A stretch of 64,000 nt of DNA from Kribbella qitaiheensis (GCF_014217565.1 NZ_CP043661.1:4712001-4776000), one strand, 5' to 3'. Shown: positions 16,170 to 26,083, numbered from the stretch's first letter. The notes: generated by a model not told the origin, from the sequence alone. Numbers and translations: made by a program.

Positions 16170-17091
16170 ATGAACTCAACGGATGTGTTCGCCGGCTTCG
16201 TCGCCGCGGTCGTCGACAGCCTCGACGAGCCGGAGACGACCGGCTGCGATCTGGCCCGGCAGGTGCACCTTTCGCGCTCGCAGTTCGATCGCGTGGTCGC
16301 GGGCCGTCGCCGGTGAGTCGCCGTCGGCGTTCCGGCGGCGGGTGCTGCTCGAGCGAGCGGCGTACCGGCTGCTCGCGGAGACCTCCGGCGTACTCCACCT
16401 CGCGATCGACGCGGGGTACGGGTCGCACGAGGCCTTCACGAGGGCGTTCGCCAGGGCGTACGGGATGCCGCCGCGGGAGTGGCGGCGGGAGCCGTCGCGG
16501 CGGTTCTTCCTGGCAGCACCGAGTGGGGTTCATTTTCAGCCACCGGCAGGCCTGCGCCTGCCCGCAACGAAAGAGGCGAGAGGGATGGATGTACTGGTCC
16601 GGATGGTCGAGCACCACGTGTGGCTCACCGGAGAAATGATCGAACGCGGTTCTCAGCTGCCCGCTGAAGAGCTGGACAAGCCGATCGAGTTGTCGGTGGA
16701 GGGCATCGACGACGACGTGTCGATCCGGTACCTGCTGGATCGCCTGGTCTGGCAGGAGGAGATGTGGCTGGCCTCGGTCGAGGACCGGCCGTTCCAGGTG
16801 CCGGAATGTGGCAAGCAGGTGATCACCCCGATCGCCGAGCTGCGGACCAGGCACGCCGAAGCCGGCTCGCGGTTCGTCGCCCTGGTCACCCGGCTGAACG
16901 AGGAGGGCCGCTTCGACGAGAGCTTCGTCGACACGACCTGCGAACCGCCGCGGGTCTTCACGTACGGCGGGATGGTCGCGCATGTGCTCACGTTCGCCGC
17001 GCACCGTCGTTCGCTGCTGGTCGGTGCGTTCCACACGGCGGGGATCACCGACCTCGGCTTCGGTGACCCCATGCACTTCGTTGCCGGCTAG
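16170..17091 (+). pseudogene. AraC-type HTH fused to a DinB-like domain, frameshifted
   Basis: The frame from ATG 16170 reads MNSTDVFAGFVAAVVDSLDE and LARQVHLSRSQFDRVVAG, the first HTH of an AraC-type reader. It stops at 16317. A one-base shift at the GCGGG near 16302-16306 restores AVAGESPSAFRRRVLLERAA, the second HTH (GVLHLAIDAGYGSHEAFTRAF) and YGMPPREWR. After a linker a DinB-fold domain follows (MDVLVRMVEHHVWLTGEMIE, LLDRLVWQEEMWLASVE, HVLTFAAHRRSLLVGAF). HTH-DinB fusions are known but uncommon. Loss of one G would give about 306 residues. It is either a pseudogene or a base-call error. It is convergent with the GH95 gene, 1 bp apart. Confidence 0.72.
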
Positions 17092-17092
17092 C

Positions 17093-19387
17093 TCACTCGG
17101 TGCTGAGGTGGATGGTTGCTCCTGGCCCCAAATCCACCTTGATGCCCTCATCGCCCAGCCGGATCTGAAGGGCGTTTGAGGCGGCGCTCGAAGACGTGAT
17201 GGTGGCGCTGCCGAGGCGGCCGGTCTGCCAGCTGACGTCGACGGTGTAGCCGCCGCGGGCTCGGAGACCCTGGACCGAGCCGTCGGCCCACGAGGTGGGG
17301 AGGGCCGGGAGAAGATTCGATCTCGGTGGTCGTGGATTGGACCAGGAGCTCGGCGAGGGCCGCAGTACCGGCGGAGTTACCGTCGAAGGAATAGATGTTG
17401 TGTTCGGCACCGGCGATGCCGCCGGCGGAGTACGACATCAGGTTGTGCTCACTGGCATCGCCGATCAGGCCGCGAAGGTGGTGCAGCGCGCGATCGCCTT
17501 GCGGCGGGCGGGCGTAGTACGCCATCAGGTTCGCCTCGACCCACTCGGTCTGCTCCCAGCCGTCGGCGCTCTGGCGGCGTTCGATGACGACCTCGGCGGC
17601 ACGGGCGAGGTCCGGGGTGTCCCGCGGGGTGATCTGGCGTTCGGGGTAGACCGCGATCAGGTGGCTGGTGTGGCGGTGGCTTGGCGCGGCCTCGTCGAAG
17701 TCGGCGAGCCATTCCTGGAGTTGGCCGTGCTTGCCGATCATGAACGGCGGCAGCTTCGCCCGGGCTGCCGACAGTTCGTGGCGAAGGTCCTCGTCGATAT
17801 CGAGCAGTTCGGAAGCCTCGACGCAGATGCGGAACAGGGCTTCGACCAGTACCCGGTCGGTGGTGTTGCCCATCGAGATGGAGCATTCATCACCGGCCGG
17901 GGACAGGTACCAGTTCTCCGGTGAGTCCGACTCGGTCAGGTACGAAAGGAAGAACTGCGCAGCCTCTTTCAGGATCGGGTAGGCCTGGTCGGCGAGGAAA
18001 CCGAGGTCCCGGTTGTACTCGAAGTGCTCCCACAGTTGCAGGGAGATCCAGATCCCGCTCGTCACATGAAGTCCCCAGCCGAGTCCCCAGCCAGGAGCCG
18101 ACTAGCCCCACGCGTTGGTGACAGTGTGCGAGACCCAACCCGGCGCGCCGTACAGCTCGGCAGCGGTTCTCCTGCCGCTCTCGCGCAGGCCCTCGATCAG
18201 GCGGAACAAGGGCTGCTGGCATTCGCCGCGGCCGGTGATCTCGGCGGCCCAGTAGTTCTGCTGGGTGTTGATGTCCAGGTGGAAGTCGTTCGTCCAGGGT
18301 CCGCCGGACGCACGCCCGTCGTTCCAAAGTCCCTGCAGGGCAAGGGGAAGCGGCGATTCTCGCGTGATCCGGCGATCGTCAGATACCGGCCGCACTGGAA
18401 CTACAGCGCGACCAACTCGGGATCCTCGCTACCCTTGGCGAAGAGTGCCCGCCGGTCCGCAGTGGGCAACGCCCGTACTGCGTCGTCGCTGCGACCCAGG
18501 TCGAGCGGGACCCGCCGTACGAGCGGGGTGTAGTCGGCAAGATGGGCCTGCCTGAGCTGGTCGAATCCCGCCTCGGTGGCGTGGTCCAGCACTCGGCTGG
18601 AGTAGGCGGCGGCGTCGTCACCGAGCCAGTCAGTGCCTACGGCAACGATTACGGTGGCGGTGATCGCGCCCTTCACCAGCAGGTGATCGGCTGCCTTCGA
18701 GACGGTGCCGTCGGTGATCACCCACGCGCAGATCTCGTACGCCGAACCGGCCTCGCCGTTGGAATGCAGCTCCTCGTAGGCGTGGCCGCGGAGTACGACT
18801 GTGTCGTCCACGGTGGAGATCTCGGCCGTGATCGCGCCGTCGGCGAAGGAGACCTTGAAGTCGCTCGGCGAACTGGTGGTCGACCGAACGACGATCACCT
18901 GGTCCGCGTGCGACGCGAAAACCTCACGATCAAAGGCGATCCCGCCTCGCACGAAGCTTGTCCGCACGATCACGTCGGCAAGGTCCAGCGACCGCTCGTA
19001 CCCGGTCGTCTCGCCATCGCCTGCGAAGGAGAGGAGCAACTCCGGCAGTGAGACGTTGGTGCCGAACGACGATGGTCGGCCGAGGAGGTGTTCACCGGCG
19101 AGGGCCTGCGCTTCGGCGTACCGGGCTCTCGAGAGGAGTTCGCGGATCCGGGGCAGATTCTGCAATCCGGTCGGGCTGACGTCGGTGGTCGCCGCGGCGC
19201 CGGACCAGGCGGTCGACTCGGAGAGCCGGATGCGCTCGACGGAGTCCCCGGAGTGCACCATCCCGCCGAGCCGCCCGGTGCCGATCGGCAGGGCCTCGAA
19301 CCATCGAGTCGCCGGTTCGGAGTACCACAACCGCCCGCGCTCGCCGGTGCTCTCCGGCGCAACTCCAACAACCTCGTGCCTCAACAT
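17093..19387 (-). pseudogene. Glycoside hydrolase family 95 (alpha-L-fucosidase/galactosidase-like), multiply disrupted
   Basis: Read from ATG 19387 (GGAGGA about 10 bp upstream), the gene covers a full-length GH95 protein. The N-terminal beta-domain is RLWYSEPATRWFEALPIGTGRLGG. The (alpha/alpha)6 barrel includes LQGLWNDG, HLDINTQQNYWAAE, SHTVTNAWG, SGIWISLQLWEHF and HRHTSHLIAVYPERQI. The C-terminal beta-domain runs to a stop at 17093. Four lesions interrupt it: an in-frame TAG after DPELVAL (18398-18400), a one-base loss near 18370, an in-frame TAG after NAWG (18102-18104), and a one-base gain near 17318. No signal peptide is seen. It would hydrolyse terminal alpha-linked fucose or galactose; as read it is inactive. 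Confidence 0.82.
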
Positions 19388-19459
19388 CCGTGCGCACTCC
19401 TCCGCAGGGGAATTACTTAACAGCAGCAATTATGCTGCGAAAGCTGCCGGAGCGGCAGG

Positions 19460-20437
19460 TCAGAGGCCGGCCAGGCTGTGGCCGAGGTCGGTGCGCAGGT
19501 AGAGCACCTGCTTGCCCTGGCGGTTCCTGGTCAGCAGCCCGGCCTCGTGCAGCACCTTCAGATGGGCTGAGATCCCACCCGGCGCCAGGTCCAGCCGGGC
19601 GGCGAGCTGGCTGGTCGTCTGCGGGGCGTCGAGGAGCATCAGCATCCGGGCCCGGGTTTCGCCGAGCAGCCGGACCAGCGGTTCCGCGGTCGGGGCGACG
19701 GATCGTTCCCAGAGCGTGCCGATCGCGCGGGCCGGGTAGTACATCGAGACCGGCGACTCGGGCCGGACGGTGAACGCGGGCAGCCTGTCCAGGAAGATGC
19801 TCGGCGCGATCGGCATCCCGTCGCCGCGCAGATCGAGCTCGAGCTCGCGGCCCCATTCCATCTCCAGCCGTCCCTGCTGCCAGCGCAGACTCGGGTGCAG
19901 CTCCGCGAACATCCGCCCCGGCCCGTAGTCGGCGAGGGTCCGGGTGCGGTAGGCGATATCGGCCTCGAGCAGCGTCCGCATCTTCGGCCAGACGGCCGCG
20001 ATCGTCAGCTGCCACCAGGCCTCCAGCGCTTCGACGATGCCTGGGAGAAACCGCTCGGGGTCCGCGTGGATCTGCCGGCCCAGGTCTGTCAGCGGGCTCT
20101 GCTGATGAGTCACTTCCAGATCGGCCCGCACGGTGTCGGCAGGCGTCGCGGCCAGCACCGACAGCTCGGCTCGCAGGGTGGTCAACGGGGTTTGCGGAGG
20201 CGGGGTCAGGAAGTCCGGGAGCCAGGCGCCGGGCCGGATCAGAGCGGCGAGCAACGTCCGGTGCGACCGGAACTCCGCGGACTTGTCGGCTCGGGTCGCG
20301 GTCTTGATCCAGGGCAGGTGGATGGCGTGCCGGGCCGGGTCGTGCACGGCCCAGCGGCTCGTCACCGTCTCCCAGACAGGCGAGATGGCGAACCTGGTGG
20401 CCGCCAGGTCGTCCGGGCCGAACCGCGTGATCAGCAC
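19460..20437 (-). CDS. ArsR-like winged-helix regulator with DUF5937-type N-terminal region
   Basis: 325 residues. The C-terminal 80 are an ArsR winged helix (RARMLMLLDAPQTTSQLAARLDLAPGGISAHLKVLHEAGLL, then a wing with GKQVLYLRT). The N-terminal 240 are a conserved actinobacterial region opening with FAISPVWETVTSRWAV, of unknown ligand. Start ATG 20437. An MFS transporter gene is divergent 73 bp away, the usual partner and probable target. It lacks metal-binding cysteines, so a metal response is unlikely. Confidence 0.85.
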   Translation of the reverse strand: MLITRFGPDDLAATRFAISPVWETVTSRWAVHDPARHAIHLPWIKTATRADKSAEFRSHRTLLAALIRPGAWLPDFLTPPPQTPLTTLRAELSVLAATPADTVRADLEVTHQQSPLTDLGRQIHADPERFLPGIVEALEAWWQLTIAAVWPKMRTLLEADIAYRTRTLADYGPGRMFAELHPSLRWQQGRLEMEWGRELELDLRGDGMPIAPSIFLDRLPAFTVRPESPVSMYYPARAIGTLWERSVAPTAEPLVRLLGETRARMLMLLDAPQTTSQLAARLDLAPGGISAHLKVLHEAGLLTRNRQGKQVLYLRTDLGHSLAGL

Positions 20438-20510
20438 GGTCCAACTCTAGAACGATTCACCCCAGCCTAAATCGTTCGCGCCGGGTTCACCGCCCGGCTT
20501 TCATCGATCC

Positions 20511-21788
20511 ATGACCGCCGACAGTCCACCAGGACGCTTCAGCCGCCTGTTGCCACCGCCCGGCCTGGCCCGCCGGCTCTGCCTGCAATCGGCCTTGTAC
20601 GCCGTCGGATCAGGCGTCTTCCTCTCCGGCAATGCCGTCTTCTTCACCCAGATCGTCGGCCTGTCCGCGGCGCAGGTGGGAGTCGGGATCTCGATCGCCG
20701 GCGTCGTGGCGTTCATCGCCTCGGTCCCGGTCGGCTCGCTGGCCGACCGCCTCGGACCGTTGCGGACCTGGCTATTGGCCGCGCTGGCCGAAGGCTGCGT
20801 CTACCTGGCGTACCCGTGGGCTCGCGGTCTGGCGGCCTTCCTCGCGATCGTGGTCGTGCTGGCCCTGGTGGAATCCGCCGGCAATTCAGGCCGCGGCGCC
20901 TACACGCTGGACGTGCTCGAACGCGGTACGAGGGTCAAGGTGCTCGCCTACGTCCGGTCCGCGCTCAACATCGGATTCACCGTCGGCGCCTTGCTGGGTG
21001 GACTCGCACTCGCGACAGGCAGCCGACGGGCGATCATGGCCGTTCCGCTGGCCGCCGGAGTGATGATGCTGGTCAACGGCCTCCTGATCTCCCGGCTGCC
21101 CGAACCGGAACAGCACGAGCAGACCGGCCCACGTCCTTCCAGGCTCGCAGCTCTGCGGGACCGTCCCTTCCTGGCGATGTCCGTCTTCAACGGTCTGGTC
21201 GGCTCGCACGGTGTCCTGTTGACGGTCGTGTTCCCGCTCTGGCTGGTCGAACGCACCAATGCTCCACATGTCTTGCTGGCTTGGCTTTTCGCCCTCAACA
21301 CGGTGCTGGCCGTGGCTCTGCAGGTGTGGGCTGCCCGCGGCGCCGAAACGGTGGCGGGTGCCGTTCGCGCTTGCCGAATCGCTGCCGTCTTTATGGCGGT
21401 CGGCTGTGTGGCGGTCATGTTCACGGCCGGTACCACGCGGTTGGTGACGATCCTGCTTCTCGTCGTCGCCTATTCGGGCATCACCTTCGGCGAGCTCTTC
21501 CAGTCGGGCGGCAGTTGGGGCTTGGTCAGCGAGCTCTCGCCCGCCGGACAGCGCGCGCAGTACCAGGGGGCGTTCCGGCTCGGCAATCAGCTCCAGTCGA
21601 TGCTCGGGCCTGCGGCCTTCACCGCGCTCGCCGTCGCCTGGAACCCGATCGGCTGGCTGCTGATCGCCGTACTGATCGTCCTGGCAGCGCTCGCACTAGG
21701 GCCGGCCGCGATGGCCACGGCCCGCGTACGGAGTACCGAGCTCAGCGCAGCGGGTCGTGCAGATCGGGGCGCTCGGTCGGGGTCGTGA
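20511..21788 (+). CDS. MFS transporter
   Basis: 425 residues with about 12 membrane segments. The start LCLQSALYAVGSGVFLSGNAVFF and the loop-2/3 motif VGSLADRLGPLRTWLLAAL (a GxLADRxG-like motif A) place it in the major facilitator superfamily. A second half opens at PFLAMSVFNGLVGSHGVLLT. It is divergent from the ArsR/DUF5937 regulator, so it is probably a regulated exporter; the substrate is unknown. Its last 47 bp overlap the 3' end of the convergent S15 peptidase gene. Confidence 0.88.
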   Translation: MTADSPPGRFSRLLPPPGLARRLCLQSALYAVGSGVFLSGNAVFFTQIVGLSAAQVGVGISIAGVVAFIASVPVGSLADRLGPLRTWLLAALAEGCVYLAYPWARGLAAFLAIVVVLALVESAGNSGRGAYTLDVLERGTRVKVLAYVRSALNIGFTVGALLGGLALATGSRRAIMAVPLAAGVMMLVNGLLISRLPEPEQHEQTGPRPSRLAALRDRPFLAMSVFNGLVGSHGVLLTVVFPLWLVERTNAPHVLLAWLFALNTVLAVALQVWAARGAETVAGAVRACRIAAVFMAVGCVAVMFTAGTTRLVTILLLVVAYSGITFGELFQSGGSWGLVSELSPAGQRAQYQGAFRLGNQLQSMLGPAAFTALAVAWNPIGWLLIAVLIVLAALALGPAAMATARVRSTELSAAGRADRGARSGS

Positions 21789-23688
21789 TCTTGACCTCGA
21801 TCGGCTCGACCTTGGTCGGCGCGGCTACCCGGCCGGCGGTGACCGGGAGGTTGAGCTTGCTGCTGGCCAGGTCGATGTCGATGCTGGCGCCGGTGTCGTT
21901 CGGGGTGGTCCACTCGGTGTCGCTCAAGGTCACCGCGAGGCCGAGGACGCGGCCCTTCGGGATCACCTCGTCCTGCGCCCGCAGCGGCACCGTGATGGTG
22001 GTCCAGCGGCCCGGGGTGAGCGGCTTGGGGTGGCTCAGCGAACTGCTGTGCGCGGCGTCGATCCAGCCCCGGCTGACGATGCCGAAGTCGCTCGCCTCGG
22101 TCTCCTTCTCGACCGTCTTGTAGCAGGCGTCGTCGAACTCGGAGTCCTCACCGGCACAGGTCTCGTCGTCGGTCGTCCGGATGCCCGCGTACCGCTCGGC
22201 CTCGCCGTACTCGATCAACCGGGCGGTCACCGGGGTGGTCTCGGAGTCCGACCGGATCCGCAGCGTCACCGTCGGCGTACCGCTGACCCGGATCGAGGCC
22301 GGCAGCGGCGCGGACAGGAACATCTGCCGTCCGGCGATCACATCCGTGGGCATTGCCACGATGGTGTCCTCGGTCAGCGCCGGGTCGTCGGTCACCGTGA
22401 CAGTTCCCTTGCCTGCGGCCCCTAGTTTGCCGTCGGCCAGCGGCACCGGGACGGTCTTGGTGACGGCCGGCCAGGTCGGGTACTGACGCCAGACGTCCGG
22501 GGCGGCCTCGACGGTCGCCATCGGCTCGCGCATCACGTTGTTCTGCAGGCCTTGCAGCCAGTAGTCGAACCACTTGTGCAGCTCGTCCACCCACTCGGTC
22601 CGGCGGAAGTCGAACGGGTCGACGTGGGCCTCCAGGCCGAGCCAGATCTTCCGCGGCACCTTGTTCTGGGCCAGCGCCGCCCACCACTGCGCGAAGTGGT
22701 TGGTCTGCACGTTGTAGTCGCTCAGGCCGTGCGTCATGAACACGGACGCCTTCACCTTGCGGGCGTCCTTGACGTAATCACGGTCGGCCCAGAAGGCGGT
22801 GTAGTTGCCGGTCTCGTCGTCGTCCTGCTCGCCGAGATCCGCACGGACCGCGTCACAGGCCGGGGTGTCGTGACCGACGTAGCCGCCGAGCCAGGGCATG
22901 TAGTCGACCGAGTACGGCACGCCGCCGGAGCGGGAGTAGTCGTACCACGACGAGATCGCCGAGATCGGCACGATCGTCTTCAGACCCCGTACGCCGGTCG
23001 CCGCGACGCCGTTCGCGAGCGTGCCGTCGTACGACTTGCCGATCATCCCCACGGCGCCGGTGGTCCAGTCGGCCGTGACGGGAGCGCCGTCGAGCGTCTC
23101 CGCGGTGTTTCGCCCGTTCAGCCAGTCGATCACCGCGACCACGGAAGCGATCTCGTCCTTGCCGCCGACATCACCGCAGCCGTCGGAACGGCTCGTACCG
23201 ACAATGTCCACGCCGACCACCGCATAGCCGCGCGGGACGAAGTAGTTGTCGTAGTACAGCGGCATCTTCTGGATGACGCCGTTCTCGTCGTAGGTCTTCT
23301 TCTCGCCCTCGTTCCCGCGTCCACAGCAGGAGTAGTACGGCGAGGCGTCCATGATGACCGGGATCTTCACGCCGGCGGCCTGGGTCTCGCGCGGCCGGAC
23401 GATGTCGACGGCGATCTTGTCGGTCTGCCCGTCGGAGTCGGTGTCCAGGTGGGTGTCCACGTCGACGGACTCGCGGATCGCGTTCTCGTAGTCGTAGACC
23501 GGCTGGGTGCTGTGCGTCCGCGCGTCGACGTGCGCCGGCAGCCCGGTGACGCTCGGCGCGGCGACCTGCGGAGTCGGGGCGCCCGGTCCGTCGGGCATCC
23601 TGGCTGCCGACGCGGTACCGGCAAAAGCCCCCAGGCAGAGCACAGTGGACGAGACCAGGATCGTGACCCTGGCGTGGACGGTCGTCAT
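21742..23688 (-). CDS. Secreted CocE/NonD-type peptidase (X-Pro dipeptidyl-peptidase S15 family)
   Basis: 648 residues. A Sec signal peptide ends near AGTASAA (about 29). The alpha/beta hydrolase core has IPVIMDASPYY, VVGVDIVGTSRSDGCGD and the nucleophile elbow GMIGKSYDGT (Ser219). Later come FMTHGLSDYNVQTNHF (acid Asp) and a histidine near GLEAHVDPF. The C-terminal jelly-roll (X-Pro DPP C-domain) has RIRSDSETTPVTARL and GWIDAAHSSSLSHPKPLTPG. The GKSYxG motif is that of Xaa-Pro dipeptidyl-peptidases, which release Xaa-Pro from peptides; esterase activity is an alternative. Exported and monocistronic, it overlaps the MFS gene tail-to-tail. Confidence 0.9.
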   Translation of the reverse strand: MTTVHARVTILVSSTVLCLGAFAGTASAARMPDGPGAPTPQVAAPSVTGLPAHVDARTHSTQPVYDYENAIRESVDVDTHLDTDSDGQTDKIAVDIVRPRETQAAGVKIPVIMDASPYYSCCGRGNEGEKKTYDENGVIQKMPLYYDNYFVPRGYAVVGVDIVGTSRSDGCGDVGGKDEIASVVAVIDWLNGRNTAETLDGAPVTADWTTGAVGMIGKSYDGTLANGVAATGVRGLKTIVPISAISSWYDYSRSGGVPYSVDYMPWLGGYVGHDTPACDAVRADLGEQDDDETGNYTAFWADRDYVKDARKVKASVFMTHGLSDYNVQTNHFAQWWAALAQNKVPRKIWLGLEAHVDPFDFRRTEWVDELHKWFDYWLQGLQNNVMREPMATVEAAPDVWRQYPTWPAVTKTVPVPLADGKLGAAGKGTVTVTDDPALTEDTIVAMPTDVIAGRQMFLSAPLPASIRVSGTPTVTLRIRSDSETTPVTARLIEYGEAERYAGIRTTDDETCAGEDSEFDDACYKTVEKETEASDFGIVSRGWIDAAHSSSLSHPKPLTPGRWTTITVPLRAQDEVIPKGRVLGLAVTLSDTEWTTPNDTGASIDIDLASSKLNLPVTAGRVAAPTKVEPIEVKITTPTERPDLHDPLR

Positions 23689-23836
23689 GGCTCGGAAGGC
23701 TAGTCATTCCAGGCTCGCAAAGCCAGGTCCTGGCGACTTTGGCAGACACTTCTCAGCTACGAAGGGTGATGATGGCCTCGTGTCCGATAGTGTGACCGCC
23801 ACCCAGGGGGAGAGCGGTACGGAAGGTGGGTAACCA

Positions 23837-24850
23837 GTGAATCTGCGAGCACCGGTGACATTGCTGGATGTGGCACAGCGTGCGGGAGTGTCGGTGGCGA
23901 CAGCTTCCCGCGTGCTGAACGGCGGGGACCGTGTACCGCGCCCGGAGCTGCAGGAACGCGTCCGGGACGCCGCTACCGCGCTCGGCTACACGCCGAACGC
24001 GCAGGCCCAGGCGCTGGCGAAGTCGTCCACCAACGTGGTCGGCATCCTCGTCCACGACATCGAGGACCCTTACTTCGCGGCCATCGCGAACGGCGTGATG
24101 CGAGCGGCGGACGAACGCGGCCTGCTGGTGATGATGGCCAGCACGTTCCGTGACGCCGACCGTGAGATTGCTTACCTGTCTTCGCTGCGAGCGCAACGGG
24201 CCAGGGCCGCGGTGATGATCGGCAGCCGCCGGACCGACGCCGAAGGACTGGCCCGGACAGCGACCGAGATCGAGAATTTCCTCGGCTCCGGCGCCGGGCT
24301 GGCGCTGGTCAGCCAGGCCGGGATGCCCGCGCACACGATCGAGCCGGACAACCGGGCCGGAGCGGCCGAACTGGCCTGCTCGCTGGTCGGGCTCGGGCTG
24401 CGGAAGTTCGCCGTACTGGCCGGGCCGGAGGCCCTGGCGACGGCGGTCGACCGGCGGGACGGGTTCATCGCCGGCCTCGCCGAGTCCGGGATCGAGCCGG
24501 TCGCAGTACAGGCCGGGGAGTTCACCCGGGACGGTGGACATGCGGCTGCCGGTGAGTTGCTCGACCAGAAGGCCGAGCTCGACTGCCTGTTCGCGGTCAA
24601 CGACGTGATGGCGGTCGGTGCGATGTCTGCGCTGCGGGCCCGTGGCGTCGACGTACCGGGGGAGCTGGCGGTCGCCGGTTTCGACGACATCGCCACGCTG
24701 CGGGATGTCTGGCCGGGGCTGACGACGGTGCGGTTGCCGCTGGAGCAGATGGGGCGCCGGGCCCTGGAGCTGGCCGTCGAAGGTGGCGACCCGGCCACGG
24801 AGACGTTCCGGGCCGAAGTCGTCCTGCGGGAGAGCACCGCGCGGCACTGA
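23837..24850 (+). CDS. LacI-family transcriptional regulator
   Basis: 337 residues. The HTH is VTLLDVAQRAGVSVATASRVLNG with hinge helix NAQAQALAKSSTNVVGILV. The periplasmic-binding-protein-like domain includes DIEDPYFAAIANGVMRAADERG, DGFIAGLAESGIEPV, LDCLFAVNDVMAVGAMSALR and VAGFDDIATLRDVWPGLTTV. Start is GTG 23837. It likely responds to a sugar or a related effector, but no transport or catabolic operon adjoins it. menB starts 15 bp downstream and may be read from the same transcript, though a functional link is not obvious. Confidence 0.9.
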   Translation: MNLRAPVTLLDVAQRAGVSVATASRVLNGGDRVPRPELQERVRDAATALGYTPNAQAQALAKSSTNVVGILVHDIEDPYFAAIANGVMRAADERGLLVMMASTFRDADREIAYLSSLRAQRARAAVMIGSRRTDAEGLARTATEIENFLGSGAGLALVSQAGMPAHTIEPDNRAGAAELACSLVGLGLRKFAVLAGPEALATAVDRRDGFIAGLAESGIEPVAVQAGEFTRDGGHAAAGELLDQKAELDCLFAVNDVMAVGAMSALRARGVDVPGELAVAGFDDIATLRDVWPGLTTVRLPLEQMGRRALELAVEGGDPATETFRAEVVLRESTARH

Positions 24851-24865
24851 AATAGGCTCGCACCT

Positions 24866-25780
24866 GTGACCGAGCCCGAGCAGATCTCCGAGTTGTTCGA
24901 TCCGTCGGCCTGGAAGCAGGTGGACGGCTTCGAGCTGACCGACATCACCTACCACCGGGCGGTGGACGCCGGAGTGGTGCGGATCGCCTTCAACCGGCCC
25001 GAGGTACGCAACGCCTTCCGGCCGCGGACTGTCGATGAGCTGTACCGGGTGCTCGACCACGCGCGGATGTCCAGCGACGTCGGCTGCGTGCTGCTCACCG
25101 GCAACGGGCCGTCGCCGCGTGATGGCGGCTGGGCGTTCTGCTCCGGTGGCGATCAGCGGATCCGTGGCAAGGACGGGTACAAGTACGCCGAGGGGACCAC
25201 GGCCGACACGATCGATCCGGCGAAGGCCGGCCGGTTGCACATCCTCGAGGTGCAGCGGCTGATCCGCTTCATGTCGAAGGTCGTCATCTGTGTCGTCCCG
25301 GGATGGGCCGCGGGTGGCGGGCACAGCCTGCACGTGGTGGCCGACCTGACCTTGGCCTCGGCCGAGCACGCGCGGTTCAAGCAGACCGACGCTGACGTGG
25401 CCTCGTTCGACGGCGGCTTCGGATCGGCGTACCTGGCGCGGCAGGTCGGGCAGAAGTTCGCCCGCGAGATCTTCTTCCTGGGCGAGGAGTACTCCGCCGA
25501 GGACGCCTACCGGATGGGCATGGTGAACCGGGTCGTGCCGCACGCCGAGTTGGAGGCGGTCGCGCTCGACTGGGGCAAGAAGATCTGCGCGAAGTCGCCG
25601 ACGGCCCAGCGGATGCTCAAGTACGCCTTCAACCTGATCGACGACGGGCTGGTCGGCCAGCAGATCTTCGCCGGTGAGGCGACGAGGCTCGCCTACGCGA
25701 CCGACGAGGCCGCCGAAGGACGCGACTCGTTCCTGGAGAAGCGGCCCGCCGACTGGTCGCCGTACCCGTACGCGTTCTAG
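24866..25780 (+). CDS. menB: 1,4-dihydroxy-2-naphthoyl-CoA synthase
   Basis: 304 residues, crotonase fold. It closes the naphthoquinone ring of menaquinone by converting o-succinylbenzoyl-CoA to 1,4-dihydroxy-2-naphthoyl-CoA. Diagnostic MenB sequences are AFNRPEVRNAFRPRTVDELYR, FCSGGDQRIRGKDGYKY (oxyanion hole), VVPGWAAGGGHSLHVVADLT, TDADVASFDGGFGSAYLARQ with the active-site Asp, and EKRPADWSPYPYAF at the end. The GTG start gives the long N-terminus typical of actinobacterial MenB. Other men genes are not in the window. A LacI gene is 15 bp upstream. Confidence 0.95.
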   Translation: MTEPEQISELFDPSAWKQVDGFELTDITYHRAVDAGVVRIAFNRPEVRNAFRPRTVDELYRVLDHARMSSDVGCVLLTGNGPSPRDGGWAFCSGGDQRIRGKDGYKYAEGTTADTIDPAKAGRLHILEVQRLIRFMSKVVICVVPGWAAGGGHSLHVVADLTLASAEHARFKQTDADVASFDGGFGSAYLARQVGQKFAREIFFLGEEYSAEDAYRMGMVNRVVPHAELEAVALDWGKKICAKSPTAQRMLKYAFNLIDDGLVGQQIFAGEATRLAYATDEAAEGRDSFLEKRPADWSPYPYAF

Positions 25781-25797
25781 GCAGGCCTTTAGGGCTT

Positions 25798-26021
25798 GTG
25801 CCAGACCTGGTTGGCAGCGCCGAGCTGGTCGAGATCTTCGAGTACCACGCCCGCGAGCAGGCGAGGGCTTCGGCAACGGCCGGTCCGCGCGGCAGATCTT
25901 CCAGCAGATGACCGAACGGCAGGCCCATCGCCTGGCCGGGATCACCGCCCCCACGCCGGACCAGCTGGTCAGCCTGGAGGCGGCTGATATCCCGATGGAT
26001 TTAACAGCTGTTCGTGAGTAG
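25798..26021 (+). pseudogene. 3' remnant of an AAA+ ATPase (CbbX/EccA-like lid end)
   Basis: GTG 25798 reads VPDLVGSAELVEIFEYHARE. After a one-base shift near 25860 the next frame gives GFGNGRSARQIFQQMTERQA and a short tail to TAG 26021. The phrase GFGN(G/A)R(S/T)AR(Q)x(F/L)xxMxxRQ is the C-terminal lid helix of CbbX-type AAA+ proteins, including type VII secretion EccA. Walker motifs are missing. It appears to be a leftover from a lost ATPase gene between menB and the Tat-exported protein. Confidence 0.5.
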
Positions 26022-26048
26022 TTCTCGGAAATAAGTCTTCGAACTACT
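26017..26048. promoter_or_regulatory. Inverted repeat before the Tat-exported protein gene
   Basis: 8-bp arms AGTAGTTC / GAACTACT are separated by 16 bp, 36 bp upstream of the ATG at 26084. It could be an operator or a weak terminator for the upstream remnant. Confidence 0.4.
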
Positions 26049-26083
26049 GACAGTTCACGGTTAATCTCTTACGGTCACTGGTC

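Noticed and set aside
17093..18400. Amber recoding (pyrrolysine or suppression) in the GH95 gene
   Set aside because: The gene also carries two frameshifts, and other genes here use TAG as an ordinary stop, so decay or base error is simpler.
23753..25954. 733-codon reverse open frame over LacI and menB
   Set aside because: It is the antisense shadow of two well-supported genes; high GC keeps the opposite frame open. No domain or start context.
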